Positions 1-9,159 of a stretch of DNA of 64,000 nucleotides are shown in pieces. The notes beneath the pieces were generated by a model, which did no database searches, was not told the origin of the DNA, and worked only from the letters and a program-made list of their open reading frames with translations. The first letter of the stretch is position 1. The number at the start of each line of letters is the position of its first letter. This stretch comes from Croceicoccus ponticola. GTDB lineage: Bacteria > Pseudomonadota > Alphaproteobacteria > Sphingomonadales > Sphingomonadaceae. Where the stretch lies: the NCBI RefSeq assembly GCF_004004515.1, contig NZ_RXOL01000002.1, positions 62,001 to 126,000 of the forward strand, written 5' to 3'. A program made the position numbers and the translations under genes.

Positions 1-1
1 G

Positions 2-460
2 CTGGATGCGATGGCGGTCGGCGTCGCGGCGCTGTCAGCGCTCGATTTCGTATTGAACGACCCCGAACCGGGCGCCCGCATCCGGGAAGTTGGCGATTCG
101 AACATCGTCCTCACCTTCCTGGGCTGGATCGACCAGTCGCAGACCGATTACCACAAGGCGCGATCGCTCGCGATCGAGGCGGCGAAGGCGGCGCTGGAAA
201 CGAACGGCTTCGCCCTGCCCGAACCGATCTATCGCCTGCGCATCGACCCGCGCAGCGCCCCTCTGCCCGGCACGCCGCAAGAAGTGCGTGACAGACCGGA
301 TCGCGAAGTGGCGCAACCCGAAAAGCCAAGCCGGAAACCACGGACGGCAGCGGCTTCGGACAGCACGGCGCCCGAAACCCACGTCTCGGACCTGGTGGAC
401 CGAGAGCGGGCTGCGGGCGGCGAAACCGACCTGCTCGATGCGAGCAAGCCGATCGAATAG
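2..460 (+). CDS. MscS-family mechanosensitive channel, C-terminal part only
   Basis: The reading frame is open from the left edge, so the gene starts outside the window. The visible part matches the cytoplasmic C-terminal domain of small-conductance mechanosensitive channels: a conserved segment around 'VLTFLGWIDQSQTD', a helix rich in Ala and Glu, and the strand 'ALPEPIYRLRIDPR' that corresponds to the FPxxxI end of the MscS fold. A charged, probably disordered tail of about 60 residues follows. The family forms inner-membrane heptamers that release solutes on hypo-osmotic shock. The pore helices are not visible, so the family call rests on the C-terminal domain alone. Confidence 0.7.
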   Translation: MDAMAVGVAALSALDFVLNDPEPGARIREVGDSNIVLTFLGWIDQSQTDYHKARSLAIEAAKAALETNGFALPEPIYRLRIDPRSAPLPGTPQEVRDRPDREVAQPEKPSRKPRTAAASDSTAPETHVSDLVDRERAAGGETDLLDASKPIE

Positions 461-466
461 GGGCCG

Positions 467-1006
467 TCAGGCCTGTTTGTTCTCGTTATAGCGATCGATC
501 GATTCGATCACGATACGCTTGGCTTCCGCCGCGTCGCCCCAAAGGCCGACGCGCACCCACTTTTCGGCTTCGAGATCCTTGTAGTGGGTAAAGAAGTGCT
601 CGATCTGTTGGAAGATGATCGAGGGCAGGTCCTTCGTTTCGCCGACATCGGAATAATACGGGAACGTCGTGTCGACCGGCACGCAGATGAGTTTTTCGTC
701 GCCGCCATGTTCGTCTTCGAGGTTCAGCACGCCGATGGGGCGGGCGCGAACGACACAGCCCGGGATGAACGGGCTGCGCGCGATGACGAGCGCGTCGAGC
801 GGATCGCCATCGGGCGAAAGCGTGTGCGGCACAAAACCGTAGTTCGCGGGGTAGCGCATCGGCGTGTGCAGGATGCGATCGACGAACAGCGCGCCCGATT
901 CCTTGTCGAATTCGTACTTCACGGGCTCGCCGCCGGTGGGCACTTCGATGATGACGTTAAGGCTTTCGGGCGGGTTGTCCCCGATGGGAATCTTGTCGAT
1001 CTGCAT
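467..1006 (-). CDS. ppa: Inorganic pyrophosphatase (family I)
   Basis: A 179-residue soluble enzyme that hydrolyses pyrophosphate to phosphate and so drives biosynthetic reactions forward. It carries the family I signature 'DGDPLDAL' with its metal-binding aspartates and the N-terminal 'EVPTGGEPVKYEFDK' segment with active-site Glu and Lys. The length is normal for the bacterial hexameric type. The frame is open further upstream, but the ATG giving 'MQIDKIPIGDNP' is preceded by AGGAAA at good spacing and matches the family N-terminus, so that start was chosen. It converges on the MscS gene with a gap of six bases. Confidence 0.95.
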   Translation of the reverse strand: MQIDKIPIGDNPPESLNVIIEVPTGGEPVKYEFDKESGALFVDRILHTPMRYPANYGFVPHTLSPDGDPLDALVIARSPFIPGCVVRARPIGVLNLEDEHGGDEKLICVPVDTTFPYYSDVGETKDLPSIIFQQIEHFFTHYKDLEAEKWVRVGLWGDAAEAKRIVIESIDRYNENKQA

Positions 1007-1196
1007 GAGATTTCCTGTCGTCTCGCAAGCTTGATGGTCATGCCGCACTGCAGCACAGCCACGGCGTTGCGCCGCCTCTAGCGCGCGGGGCCGGTCGCGC
1101 CAAGGCCCGCTTTGGTCTAATTCGCAAGAAGCGTCGGGACATCGGTTCGCCTCGGGCGCTTCCCTCGCGAAGGGAACGGCGCTAAGGCGCGCGACC

Positions 1197-2426
1197 ATGA
1201 GCGGCCCCATCGAAACACCCCAGCCGATCCGCGGCACCCAGGACATCTTCGGCGACGAGGCGGAGGCCTTCGCCTTTGTCGTCGAGACTTTCGAACGCGT
1301 GCGCAGGCTTTACCGCTTTCGCCGGGTGGAAATGCCGGTGTTCGAAAAGACCAGCGTCTTTTCGCGCAGCCTTGGCGAGACGACCGACGTCGTTTCGAAG
1401 GAAATGTACTCGTTCGAGGATCGCGGCGGCGAATCGCTGACCCTGCGCCCAGAATTTACCGCCGGAATGGCGCGCGCCTACCTGACCGACGGGTGGAAGC
1501 AGTACGCCCCGCTGAAGGTTGCGACCCACGGGCCGCTGTTCCGGTACGAACGCCCGCAAAAGGGACGCTATCGCCAGTTTCACCAGATCGACGCCGAAGT
1601 GATCGGCGCGGCCGAACCGCAAGCGGACGTCGAGCTGCTCGTCATGGCGGACCAGCTGCTGCACGAGCTGGGCATAGCGGACGGCGTGACGCTGCAACTG
1701 AACACGCTGGGCGATGGCGACAGCCGCGAAGCGTGGCGCGCCGCGCTGGTCGAATATTTCCGCGACCACCGGGCCGATCTGTCGGAAGATTCGCAGGACC
1801 GGCTGGAGCGGAATCCGCTGCGCATCCTCGATTCCAAGGACCGCCGCGACCGCCCGTTCGTCGATGGCGCGCCCAAGATCGACCAGTTCCTTTCGGGCGA
1901 AGCGCAAGAGTTCTTCGGCGCGGTGACGTCCGGCCTCGATGCCGCTGGCGTAAAGTGGAACCGGATGGATTCGCTGGTGCGCGGGCTAGATTATTATCGC
2001 CACACCGCGTTCGAATTCGTGACCGACCGGCTGGGCGCGCAAGGGACCGTGCTGGGCGGTGGCCGTTATGACGGTTTGATCGAGGCGCTGGGCGGCCCGC
2101 ACACCCCCGCTGTCGGCTGGGCCGCAGGGATCGAGAGGCTGGCCATGCTGGTCGGAGAACGGACCGAAGCCGTTACCGACGTGATCGTCGTGGTGGAAGA
2201 CGATGCCGCGATGAATGATGGCGTCGCCGCCGTGTCCCGCCTCCGTCGTTCGGGCGCCAGCGCCGAACTCTTCGCCAGCGGCTCACCACGCAAACGCTTC
2301 GACAAGGCGGTGAAGCAGGGCGCAAAGGCGATCTATGCGCTGTCGATCCGCGACGGTCAGGTCGCCACCCGCATCAAGGCCGAAGGCGACATGGCTGCCA
2401 CGATCGAGGCGGCGCTGGCCGACTGA
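1197..2426 (+). CDS. hisS: Histidyl-tRNA synthetase
   Basis: A 409-residue class II aminoacyl-tRNA synthetase that charges tRNA-His in the cytoplasm. Motif 2 is seen as '[18 protein letters not shown]'. The two histidine-specific blocks are '[15 protein letters not shown]' and the glycine-rich 'GGGRYDGL'. The C-terminal part, from about residue 320, is the alpha/beta anticodon-binding domain. It is followed after six bases by prfA on the same strand, suggesting co-transcription of three translation genes (hisS, prfA, prmC). It is divergent from ppa, with about 190 bases between the two starts. Confidence 0.95.
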   Translation: MSGPIETPQPIRGTQDIFGDEAEAFAFVVETFERVRRLYRFRRVEMPVFEKTSVFSRSLGETTDVVSKEMYSFEDRGGESLTLRPEFTAGMARAYLTDGWKQYAPLKVATHGPLFRYERPQKGRYRQFHQIDAEVIGAAEPQADVELLVMADQLLHELGIADGVTLQLNTLGDGDSREAWRAALVEYFRDHRADLSEDSQDRLERNPLRILDSKDRRDRPFVDGAPKIDQFLSGEAQEFFGAVTSGLDAAGVKWNRMDSLVRGLDYYRHTAFEFVTDRLGAQGTVLGGGRYDGLIEALGGPHTPAVGWAAGIERLAMLVGERTEAVTDVIVVVEDDAAMNDGVAAVSRLRRSGASAELFASGSPRKRFDKAVKQGAKAIYALSIRDGQVATRIKAEGDMAATIEAALAD

Positions 2427-2432
2427 TCGCCG

Positions 2433-3506
2433 ATGCAGGTATCCGACCAACGCCTTTCCCAGATCGCCCACCGCTTTTCCGAGCTTGAGGCACGGCTGGC
2501 ATCAGGCACGCTTGAAGGCGACGAGTTCGTCCAGGCCAGCCGCGACTATGCCGAACTGGAACCTGTCGCGCGCGAATCCGCCCATGTCGCGGCGATGCGC
2601 GCCGAGCTGGCCGATCTGAAGTCCATGCTGGCAGATCCCGAAATGAAGGCGATGGCGGCAGAGGATATCGCCCGGATCGAAGGCGAACTGCCACAGGTGG
2701 AGCAACGCCTTGCCGTCGCGCTGCTGCCCCGCGATTCGGCCGATGCGCGCCCCGCGATGCTGGAAATCCGGGCCGGCACCGGCGGGGACGAAGCCGCGCT
2801 GTTCGCCGCGGATCTGTTCCGCATGTACGAACGCTTTGCCGCCGAACAGGGGTGGAAGGTCGAAACGATTTCGATGAACGCATCGGACATTGGCGGGTTC
2901 AAGGAAGTGGTCGCCACCATTCGCGGCACCGGCGTCTTTGCCAAGCTGAAGTTCGAAAGCGGGGTCCACCGTGTCCAGCGCGTGCCTGTCACCGAAAGCG
3001 GCGGGCGCATCCACACCAGCGCCGCGACCGTCGCAGTCTTGCCCGAACCGGACGAAGTCGACGTGCAGATCGCCGACGGCGATCTCAAGATCGACATCTA
3101 TCGCGCATCGGGTGCGGGCGGGCAGCACGTCAACACCACCGATTCGGCGGTGCGCATCACCCACCTGCCCAGCGGCATCGTCGTGACGCAACAGGACGAA
3201 CGCAGCCAGCACAAGAACAAGGCCAAGGCGATGCAGGTCCTGCGCGCGCGGCTGTACGAAAAGATGCGCGACGAAGCCCACGGCGCAGAGGCCGAGGCGC
3301 GCAAGGCCATGGTCGGCAGCGGCGACCGTTCCGAACGCATCCGCACCTACAACTTCCCGCAAGGGCGCGTGACCGATCACCGCATTGGCCTCACCCTGCA
3401 CAAGCTGCCCGAAATCCTGGAGGGAACCGGCCTTGGCGAACTGATTGACGCGCTGATCGCCGAAGATCAGGCCGCGCGGCTTTCGGCGCAGAACGAGCCG
3501 GCCTGA
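2433..3506 (+). CDS. prfA: Peptide chain release factor 1
   Basis: Terminates translation at UAA and UAG. The 357-residue protein has the universal GGQ tripeptide at residues 229-231, which reaches the peptidyl-transferase centre. A PxT tripeptide (Pro-Val-Thr, 185-187) in '[14 protein letters not shown]' marks it as RF1 rather than RF2. The length is typical and no programmed frameshift is needed, as expected for RF1. The next gene encodes the methyltransferase that modifies the Gln of GGQ, a standard bacterial pairing. Confidence 0.96.
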   Translation: MQVSDQRLSQIAHRFSELEARLASGTLEGDEFVQASRDYAELEPVARESAHVAAMRAELADLKSMLADPEMKAMAAEDIARIEGELPQVEQRLAVALLPRDSADARPAMLEIRAGTGGDEAALFAADLFRMYERFAAEQGWKVETISMNASDIGGFKEVVATIRGTGVFAKLKFESGVHRVQRVPVTESGGRIHTSAATVAVLPEPDEVDVQIADGDLKIDIYRASGAGGQHVNTTDSAVRITHLPSGIVVTQQDERSQHKNKAKAMQVLRARLYEKMRDEAHGAEAEARKAMVGSGDRSERIRTYNFPQGRVTDHRIGLTLHKLPEILEGTGLGELIDALIAEDQAARLSAQNEPA

Positions 3507-3507
3507 C

Positions 3508-4362
3508 ATGACGGGCGCCGGCGGCATGACCGTGGCCGAAACGCTGCGCGACGCCGCCCGCGCGCTGGAACCGGTCAGCACGACCCCAAGGCTCGATGCC
3601 GAACTGCTGATGGCCCATGCGCTGGGTGCCAGCCGATCCGACATGCTGTTGCGCCATTCGCTCGACGCGGTGCCTGATGGGTTCGCCCCGCTGCTGCAAC
3701 GCCGCCTTTTGGGCCAGCCGGTCGCGCAGATTGTGGGAGAGCAAGAGTTCTACGGCCTCAGCTTTGCAATCACGCCCGATGTCCTGATCCCGCGCGCCGA
3801 CAGTGAAACCCTGATCGAGGCGGCGCGAGAGGCGCTGACGGGCAAGCCCCCGTCGCGCATCCTCGATTGCGGGACCGGGCCGGGTACCTTGCTGCTGGCC
3901 GCGCTGTCGATATGGCCACAGGCGCAGGGCATCGGCATCGAACGCAGCCCCGCCGCACTGGCAGTGGCGCTTGGCAACGCAAGCAGGCTCGGCATGGCGA
4001 CGCGTGCCGACATGCAGGCGGGCGACTGGACCATGCCGGGATGGGCCGACGCGCTGGGCCGGTTCGACCTGATCCTCGCCAATCCGCCCTATGTCGAGGA
4101 TGCCGACCCCGATCTTGCCCCCGATGTCCGCGCCCACGAACCGGCCAAGGCGCTGTTCGCTGGGGCCGACGGGCTCGACGCCTATCGCGCGCTGGTCCCG
4201 CAAGTGCCCGCCCTGCTGACGCCGGGGGGCATCGCCCTGTTTGAAATCGGTTCTCGCCAGGCGGCGGCGGTGACTGCCATCGCGCTGGCGGCAGGGCTCA
4301 TCGCAACACTCCACAGCGACCTTGCGGGCCATCCTCGCGCGCTCTTGTTTTCCAAGGCTTGA
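3508..4362 (+). CDS. prmC: Release factor glutamine methyltransferase
   Basis: Transfers a methyl group from S-adenosylmethionine to the GGQ glutamine of release factors. The N-terminal helical domain (about residues 1-75) is followed by a Rossmann methyltransferase domain with SAM motif I 'ILDCGTGPGTLLLA' and the substrate-amide motif NPPY in 'LILANPPYVEDADP'. The start lies one base after the prfA stop. An in-frame ATG six codons later is an equally possible start. The 284-residue length is normal. Confidence 0.94.
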   Translation: MTGAGGMTVAETLRDAARALEPVSTTPRLDAELLMAHALGASRSDMLLRHSLDAVPDGFAPLLQRRLLGQPVAQIVGEQEFYGLSFAITPDVLIPRADSETLIEAAREALTGKPPSRILDCGTGPGTLLLAALSIWPQAQGIGIERSPAALAVALGNASRLGMATRADMQAGDWTMPGWADALGRFDLILANPPYVEDADPDLAPDVRAHEPAKALFAGADGLDAYRALVPQVPALLTPGGIALFEIGSRQAAAVTAIALAAGLIATLHSDLAGHPRALLFSKA

Positions 4363-4658
4363 ACAACCATTTCGCGAATGGGGGTTGGCAGGACCGGTTT
4401 TTGCCGATAACCCCGAAGCTGGACATGCGGATGGACGAAAATTCCCGTCCCGCCTGTCTATCCTTCCGTTCCGAACCGTCGGTGCCTGCCTTGGGCAGGT
4501 TCGATCTTGGACCGTGGAGAGGGTCTGTCGCCTCGCGAATCGAACTTGGGGCGGTCGGCCTGAAAAGGCCCGTCCGTTGCATTTCGCTCCGGGCGTTACC
4601 GACTGGGTGCGCGCTGAGGCGATGAAACGCCCGCGCCGGACAAGGGAACAGTCATACT
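4363..4658 (+). other. Non-coding gap before the DUF4167 gene
   Basis: About 296 bases with no convincing gene. Two short hairpins are visible: CCTGCC-TTG-GGCAGG at 4485-4499 and GGCC-TGAAAA-GGCC at 4557-4570. Neither is followed by a T run, so they are not clear terminators. The stretch probably holds a promoter and a long 5' leader for the next gene, but no consensus promoter or known RNA family was recognised. Confidence 0.4.
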
Positions 4659-5387
4659 TTGAACAACAACAATCGTGGCAACAATCGCCGACGCGGCCGT
4701 AACAACCGGGCGCCCGGTGGCGGCCAACCCGTTAACCGGATCGACAGTCGCGCGCGTGGAAACGCGCCGCAGATGCTCGACAAGTACAAGAAGATGGCGG
4801 AAGAATCGCATCGCAACGGCGATCGCGTGCAGGCAGAATACTACCTGCAGTTCGCGGACCACTATTTTCGCGTGATCGCGGACGGCAAGGTGCGTCAGGA
4901 CGAACAGCGCCAACGCCGCGACGGCGAGCGTTTCGACCGCAACGACAACGATAGCGACGGTGACAACGATCGTGAGGGCGAGCGTGAGAGCGAAGGCTAC
5001 ACGCAGGATCTCGACAACGAACGGGACGCGGAGATCGAAAGCGCCGAACGCGCGCAACGTCGCAACGACCGGGATGCCGAGAGCGAGAGTTCCGAGCGTC
5101 CGCGCCGTCGGAACGACAGTGCCGAGGAAAACCCCTTTACCCGCGATAATCGCGATAATCGCGAAAGCCGTCCGCGGCGACCGCGCCGCCCAAGGGAAGA
5201 CGAAGGCGGTTCCGTTCGAAGCGAGACCGAGGAAGCCGTCAGGAACGACGGTAGCCTCGACCCGCAGGCGCTGCCGCCCGCGATCGGCGAGATCGAGGAC
5301 AAGCCGAAGCGTCGCGGTCGCCCGCGCAAGGTGAAGCCCGATGGGGTCGACGATGGCGCTGACGTGAAACAGGCGGTCAACGGCTGA
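4659..5387 (+). CDS. DUF4167 protein (Asn/Arg-rich, highly charged)
   Basis: A 242-residue protein of a family widespread in alphaproteobacteria and of unknown biochemical role. It opens with an Asn/Arg-rich stretch (about residues 1-40). The conserved family core follows, 'MLDKYKKMAEESHRNGDR' and 'AEYYLQFADHYFRVI' (about 38-75). The remaining two thirds is low-complexity Asp/Glu/Arg/Asn repeats, likely disordered, ending in a basic patch. The composition suggests nucleic-acid binding, which is inference only. The start codon is TTG with AAGGGA upstream. A position just after prmC is typical for the family. Confidence 0.85.
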   Translation: MNNNNRGNNRRRGRNNRAPGGGQPVNRIDSRARGNAPQMLDKYKKMAEESHRNGDRVQAEYYLQFADHYFRVIADGKVRQDEQRQRRDGERFDRNDNDSDGDNDREGERESEGYTQDLDNERDAEIESAERAQRRNDRDAESESSERPRRRNDSAEENPFTRDNRDNRESRPRRPRRPREDEGGSVRSETEEAVRNDGSLDPQALPPAIGEIEDKPKRRGRPRKVKPDGVDDGADVKQAVNG

Positions 5388-5417
5388 CAACCGGGCGCAA
5401 AGCCCTATTCGGCGCCC

Positions 5418-7025
5418 GTGATGATCGTTTCGAAAACCCGGGCCGTGCATATCCTGCGATCCTGTCCTGCCCCGCTCGCCGCGTTCCTGTCGGGCGCGGC
5501 GGCGGCAGCGGGATTTCAGCCCTTGGCCCTATGGCCGCTGACGCTCGTCGCATTGGCGGTCTTGCTGCATCTGCTGTCCCTTGCGCAAGGCGCGCGGCGC
5601 GCGATGCTGCTGGGCTGGCTGTTTGGCGTCGGTCACTTCTGGGTCGGCAACACGTGGATCGCGACCGCCTTTACGTATCAGGCTGAAATGCCCGCATGGC
5701 TGGGCTGGATCGCGGTGTTCCTGCTGTCGCTGTTCCTCGCGATATATCCCGCGATTGCCGCCATCGGCGCATGGCTTATCGCCCGGCGCGGCGGATTGGC
5801 CGTGCTGGTGCCCGCCTTTGCCGGAACGTGGATCGTGGCGGAATGGCTGCGGTCATGGGTGTTCACCGGATTTGCATGGAACCCGCTGGGCGTCGTGACG
5901 CTGGGCGGATTTGCACGGCCTGGCCTCGCGCTTCTCGCGCCGTGGCTGGGCACATATGCCCTTTCGGCCATCGTAGTGCTGTTGGCCGCGTCATGGCTGT
6001 GGGCCGTGCATGCGTTCAAAACGGGCAAGGTCGCCCCGGCCATTGCGGCTGCGTTGGTGCCTGTCGGGCTGATGGTCGCCCCCTTTCCCGCACCCGGTCA
6101 AGGCGAAGGCACCCTGCCCTATCGGCTGGTCCAGCCCGACATCCGTCAGGAAGTGCTCAACGATCCGCAGCATTACGAAGCGAACTTCGTCCAGACTGCC
6201 GTCCTGTCGGGCGATCCGGTGCCGGCCGGGCAAACCACACTGTTCCTCTGGCCCGAATCGGGCGTTCCGGATTTCCTGCGCACCGGCTACCCACGCCGCT
6301 ATTACATCGCCACTACATATGCCGCCGATCCCGAACTTGCGCGCAGACGCCTTGGCGATGTCGTCGGGCCGGGCGGAATCCTGCTGACCGGTACCGTGGA
6401 TCTGGTGATGGACGCGCGAGCAACCCGGGCGGTCGGAGCGGAAAACGTCGTCACCGCCGTGGCTGCCGATGGCAGAATCGCCGGTAGCTATGCCAAGGCG
6501 CACCTTGTTCCTTACGGCGAATACCTGCCGATGCGTTCGCTGCTCGAACCGCTGGGCCTTTCGCGGCTGGTGGCAGGAACGCTCGATTTCAGGGCCGGGC
6601 CGGGGCCACGCACCATGGATCTTGGCAAATGGGGCCGCGCGGGCGTGCAGATTTGCTATGAAATCGTGTTTTCGGGTCAAGTCGTGGACCGCGACAGCCG
6701 GCCCGACTATCTGTTCAACCCATCGAACGACGGCTGGTTCGGCAGCTGGGGTCCGCCGCAGCACCTTGCCCAGGCACGGCTTCGCGCGATCGAGGAAGGG
6801 CTGCCCATCCTGCGGTCGACCACCACCGGCATCAGCGCGGTGATCGACGCGGGCGGAGTGGTTCGCAACCATGCGGGATTGCATGAAGCGCGCCGCCTTG
6901 ACGGCAAGGTTCCGCCTGCGCTCGCACCCACGCTTTTTGCGCGGACAGGCAATCTGTTGCCGCTTGGCTGGGCGATGCTGCTGCTTGTCGCGGCAGTGGT
7001 TGCCAGTCGCCGCGCCCGCCGCTAA
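5418..7025 (+). CDS. lnt: Apolipoprotein N-acyltransferase
   Basis: Inner-membrane enzyme that adds the third acyl chain to the N-terminal Cys of lipoproteins, the last step of lipoprotein maturation. The N-terminal half (about residues 20-220) has six or more hydrophobic segments. The C-terminal half is a nitrilase-fold periplasmic domain. The catalytic triad is recognisable as Glu280 in 'LWPESGVPD', Lys360 in '[15 protein letters not shown]' and Cys413 in 'GVQICYEI'. The 535-residue length is normal. It provides the acylation needed by the several lipoproteins encoded in this window. Two consecutive ATG codons start the frame. Confidence 0.95.
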   Translation: MMIVSKTRAVHILRSCPAPLAAFLSGAAAAAGFQPLALWPLTLVALAVLLHLLSLAQGARRAMLLGWLFGVGHFWVGNTWIATAFTYQAEMPAWLGWIAVFLLSLFLAIYPAIAAIGAWLIARRGGLAVLVPAFAGTWIVAEWLRSWVFTGFAWNPLGVVTLGGFARPGLALLAPWLGTYALSAIVVLLAASWLWAVHAFKTGKVAPAIAAALVPVGLMVAPFPAPGQGEGTLPYRLVQPDIRQEVLNDPQHYEANFVQTAVLSGDPVPAGQTTLFLWPESGVPDFLRTGYPRRYYIATTYAADPELARRRLGDVVGPGGILLTGTVDLVMDARATRAVGAENVVTAVAADGRIAGSYAKAHLVPYGEYLPMRSLLEPLGLSRLVAGTLDFRAGPGPRTMDLGKWGRAGVQICYEIVFSGQVVDRDSRPDYLFNPSNDGWFGSWGPPQHLAQARLRAIEEGLPILRSTTTGISAVIDAGGVVRNHAGLHEARRLDGKVPPALAPTLFARTGNLLPLGWAMLLLVAAVVASRRARR

Positions 7026-7032
7026 AGCACCA

Positions 7033-7050
7033 TATAAAGAAACCTTTATA
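7033..7050 (+). promoter_or_regulatory. Perfect 7-bp hairpin in the metK leader
   Basis: TATAAAG and CTTTATA form a perfect stem around the loop AAAC, in an AT-rich patch 18 bases before the metK start and 8 bases after the lnt stop. It could act as a weak terminator for lnt, as part of a short SAM-responsive leader, or only as an AT-rich promoter region. It does not match the SAM-II consensus I can recall. The structure is seen directly and its role is unknown. Confidence 0.4.
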
Positions 7051-7068
7051 CGACTTTTCGGGAAACCC

Positions 7069-8316
7069 ATGCGCAACAACTTCCTCTTCACATCTGAATC
7101 GGTATCCGAAGGTCACCCTGACAAGGTTTCCGACCAGATTTCCGACGCCATCGTCGATCTCATGCTGTCCAAGGATGCAGAAGCGCGCGTCGCTTGCGAA
7201 ACGATGACCACGACGCAGCTTGTCGTGCTTTCGGGCGAAATCCGCTGCAAGCCGATGTACGACACCGCGCGCGAGGAATGGGCCGCCAACGGCTACTGGG
7301 CGCCCGGCGCGAAGGAAGAGATCGAAAAGGCCGCGCGAGATGTCGTGCGCACGATCGGCTACGAACAGGACGGCTTTCACTGGGAGCGCCTGCGGTTCGA
7401 AAACTTCCTTCACGGCCAATCGGTCCAGATCGCGCAGGGTGTTGATTCCAATGCCGATTCGGAAAAGGACGAGGGTGCCGGCGATCAGGGCATCATGTTC
7501 GGTTTTGCCTGTGACGAAACGCCCGACCTGATGCCCGCCACGCTGGATTACAGCCACAAGATCCTGCAGCGGCTGGCCAAGGATCGTCATTCGGGTGCGG
7601 CCCCGTTCCTGGAACCCGATGCCAAGAGCCAGGTCACGCTGCGGTTCGAAAATGGCGTCCCCACCGCATGTACCGCCGTCGTCGTGTCCACGCAGCACAA
7701 GCCGGGTTACGACAGCGGAGAGCGCGAGGCGGAACTGAAAAACTACGTCAGGGGCGTGATCGCGGACATCCTGCCGCACAATCTCTTGTCGGATGAAACC
7801 GATTACCACATCAACCCGACGGGTTCGTTCGAAATCGGTGGCCCCGATGGCGACGCAGGGCTTACCGGCCGCAAGATCATCGTCGACACTTACGGCGGCG
7901 CGGCACCGCACGGTGGCGGCGCGTTTTCGGGCAAGGACCCGACGAAGGTCGACCGGTCGGCTGCCTACATTTCTCGCTATCTGGCCAAGAACATCGTTGC
8001 GGCGGGCCTTGCCAAGCGCTGCACGATCCAGCTGTCCTATGCGATCGGCGTGTCGCACCCGCTGTCGCTTTATGTCGACACGCACGGCACTTGTGCCGAA
8101 GGCGTGACGGATGAGGCGCTGGAAAACGCGATCCGCAGCATCGAAAGCCTTGGCGGGCTGACCCCGCGCGGCATCCGCACCCGGCTCAAGTTGAACCGCC
8201 CGATCTATCTGCGTACCGCAGCTTATGGACATTTCGGGCGTCCGGCACAGGATGGCTTCTTCCCGTGGGAAGCGACCGACCTGATCGGCGAACTGAACGC
8301 CGCGCTGGGCCGTTAA
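7069..8316 (+). CDS. metK: S-adenosylmethionine synthetase
   Basis: Makes S-adenosylmethionine from ATP and methionine in the cytoplasm. The 415-residue protein starts with the family N-terminus '[18 protein letters not shown]', which includes the ATP-binding His-Pro-Asp. It carries the flexible-loop region, the signature 'GDQGIMFG' and the P-loop-like '[15 protein letters not shown]'. The frame is open for 66 codons upstream, but that part overlaps lnt and lacks similarity, so the ATG before 'RNNFLF' was chosen. The product supplies the methyl donor for PrmC and for the EPS methyltransferases found later in the window. Confidence 0.96.
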   Translation: MRNNFLFTSESVSEGHPDKVSDQISDAIVDLMLSKDAEARVACETMTTTQLVVLSGEIRCKPMYDTAREEWAANGYWAPGAKEEIEKAARDVVRTIGYEQDGFHWERLRFENFLHGQSVQIAQGVDSNADSEKDEGAGDQGIMFGFACDETPDLMPATLDYSHKILQRLAKDRHSGAAPFLEPDAKSQVTLRFENGVPTACTAVVVSTQHKPGYDSGEREAELKNYVRGVIADILPHNLLSDETDYHINPTGSFEIGGPDGDAGLTGRKIIVDTYGGAAPHGGGAFSGKDPTKVDRSAAYISRYLAKNIVAAGLAKRCTIQLSYAIGVSHPLSLYVDTHGTCAEGVTDEALENAIRSIESLGGLTPRGIRTRLKLNRPIYLRTAAYGHFGRPAQDGFFPWEATDLIGELNAALGR

Positions 8317-8366
8317 ACCGGGCCGCCGCGCCTAGATTTTATTTTCCTACAACATCGGGCACGCAC

Positions 8367-8406
8367 CATTGGGCGGGTTTCCTATTTCACGGAGACCCGC
8401 CCAATG
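8367..8406 (+). promoter_or_regulatory. Start-site-sequestering hairpin of the lysozyme gene
   Basis: The arms CATTGGGCGGGTTTCC (8367-8382) and GGAGACCCGCCCAATG (8391-8406) pair over all 16 positions in RNA, with one G-U wobble, around the 8-base loop TATTTCAC. The 3' arm holds both the GGAG ribosome-binding site and the complete ATG of the lysozyme gene. If it folds in the mRNA it should block initiation unless it is opened by coupling, heat, a protein or a different 5' end. No T run follows, so an intrinsic terminator is unlikely. Confidence 0.6.
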
Positions 8407-9093
8407 TCCCACCTTTACGATCCCGCGCACCCCACGATCACGCCACGCATCGCCGCCGAACTGATCCATCATGAAGGGCTGGTCCGCGAAGCCTATCGCG
8501 ATTCGGTGGGTGTCTGGACGTGGAGCGTGGGGATAACCGACGCATCGGGCCATCGCGTCGGGCGCTATCGCGACCAGCCGCAACCGCTGTCCCGTTGTCT
8601 CGAGGTTTATCTCTGGGCCTTGCAGAACCGCTACCTGCCCGCCGTGCTCGACGCATTCGGCGCAGTGCGGCCCGAAGAGCACGAGCTGGCCGCCGCGCTT
8701 TCGTTTCACTGGAACACCGGGGCAATCGGGCGGGCCGAATGGATGCGCCACTTGCGCGAAAGCGACCGCAAGCGCGCGCGCCGGGCCATGCTCGACTGGT
8801 GCCGCCCGGCCAGCCTCGCCACTAGGCGCAAGCGCGAGCAGGCGTTGTTCTTCGAAGCGCGATGGGCAGGAGACGGCACGGCGATCGTCTACGAAGTCGC
8901 CAAGCCGTCATACCAGCCCACGCGAGGGAAACGGCACCCGATGCTCGACACACTGACGCTGCTGCTGGGGGGCGGCCCGGCGCGCGATGCTGAACCGACG
9001 GGGGCTGAGTTTGATCAAGGGCCGACCAAACAGTGCGCCGATAACAGCGATCAATCCGGCGAGAACTGGTTCACTCGTCTGTTCACCTGCTGA
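8404..9093 (+). CDS. Phage-type lysozyme (GH24 muramidase)
   Basis: A predicted peptidoglycan muramidase of 229 residues. The T4-lysozyme catalytic spacing Glu-x8-Asp-x5-Thr is exact: Glu24, Asp33 and Thr39 in 'HHEGLVREAYRDSVGVWTWS'. The substrate-cleft motif 'FHWNTGAIG' and the C-terminal 'TRRKREQALFF' also fit. No signal peptide or transmembrane helix is visible, as in endolysins that need a holin, yet no holin, spanin or other lysis gene lies nearby. About 65 extra C-terminal residues follow the GH24 domain. It is probably a domesticated phage or gene-transfer-agent endolysin. Its start codon is buried in a strong hairpin. Confidence 0.85.
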   Translation: MSHLYDPAHPTITPRIAAELIHHEGLVREAYRDSVGVWTWSVGITDASGHRVGRYRDQPQPLSRCLEVYLWALQNRYLPAVLDAFGAVRPEEHELAAALSFHWNTGAIGRAEWMRHLRESDRKRARRAMLDWCRPASLATRRKREQALFFEARWAGDGTAIVYEVAKPSYQPTRGKRHPMLDTLTLLLGGGPARDAEPTGAEFDQGPTKQCADNSDQSGENWFTRLFTC

Positions 9094-9159
9094 CGCTTCG
9101 TCGCATGCCGCGCTTTCGCACCTGACGCGGGGCGGCGGGGGCCCTATGGCTGGCCGGAC

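Noticed and set aside
2502-3644. 380-codon open frame on the minus strand opposite prfA
   Set aside because: Antisense shadow of prfA, which has GGQ and PxT motifs in the other strand.
7026-7068. SAM-II or SAM/SAH riboswitch before metK
   Set aside because: The gap is only 43 bases and the conserved core of these classes, as far as I can recall it, is not present. Reported only as an unknown hairpin.
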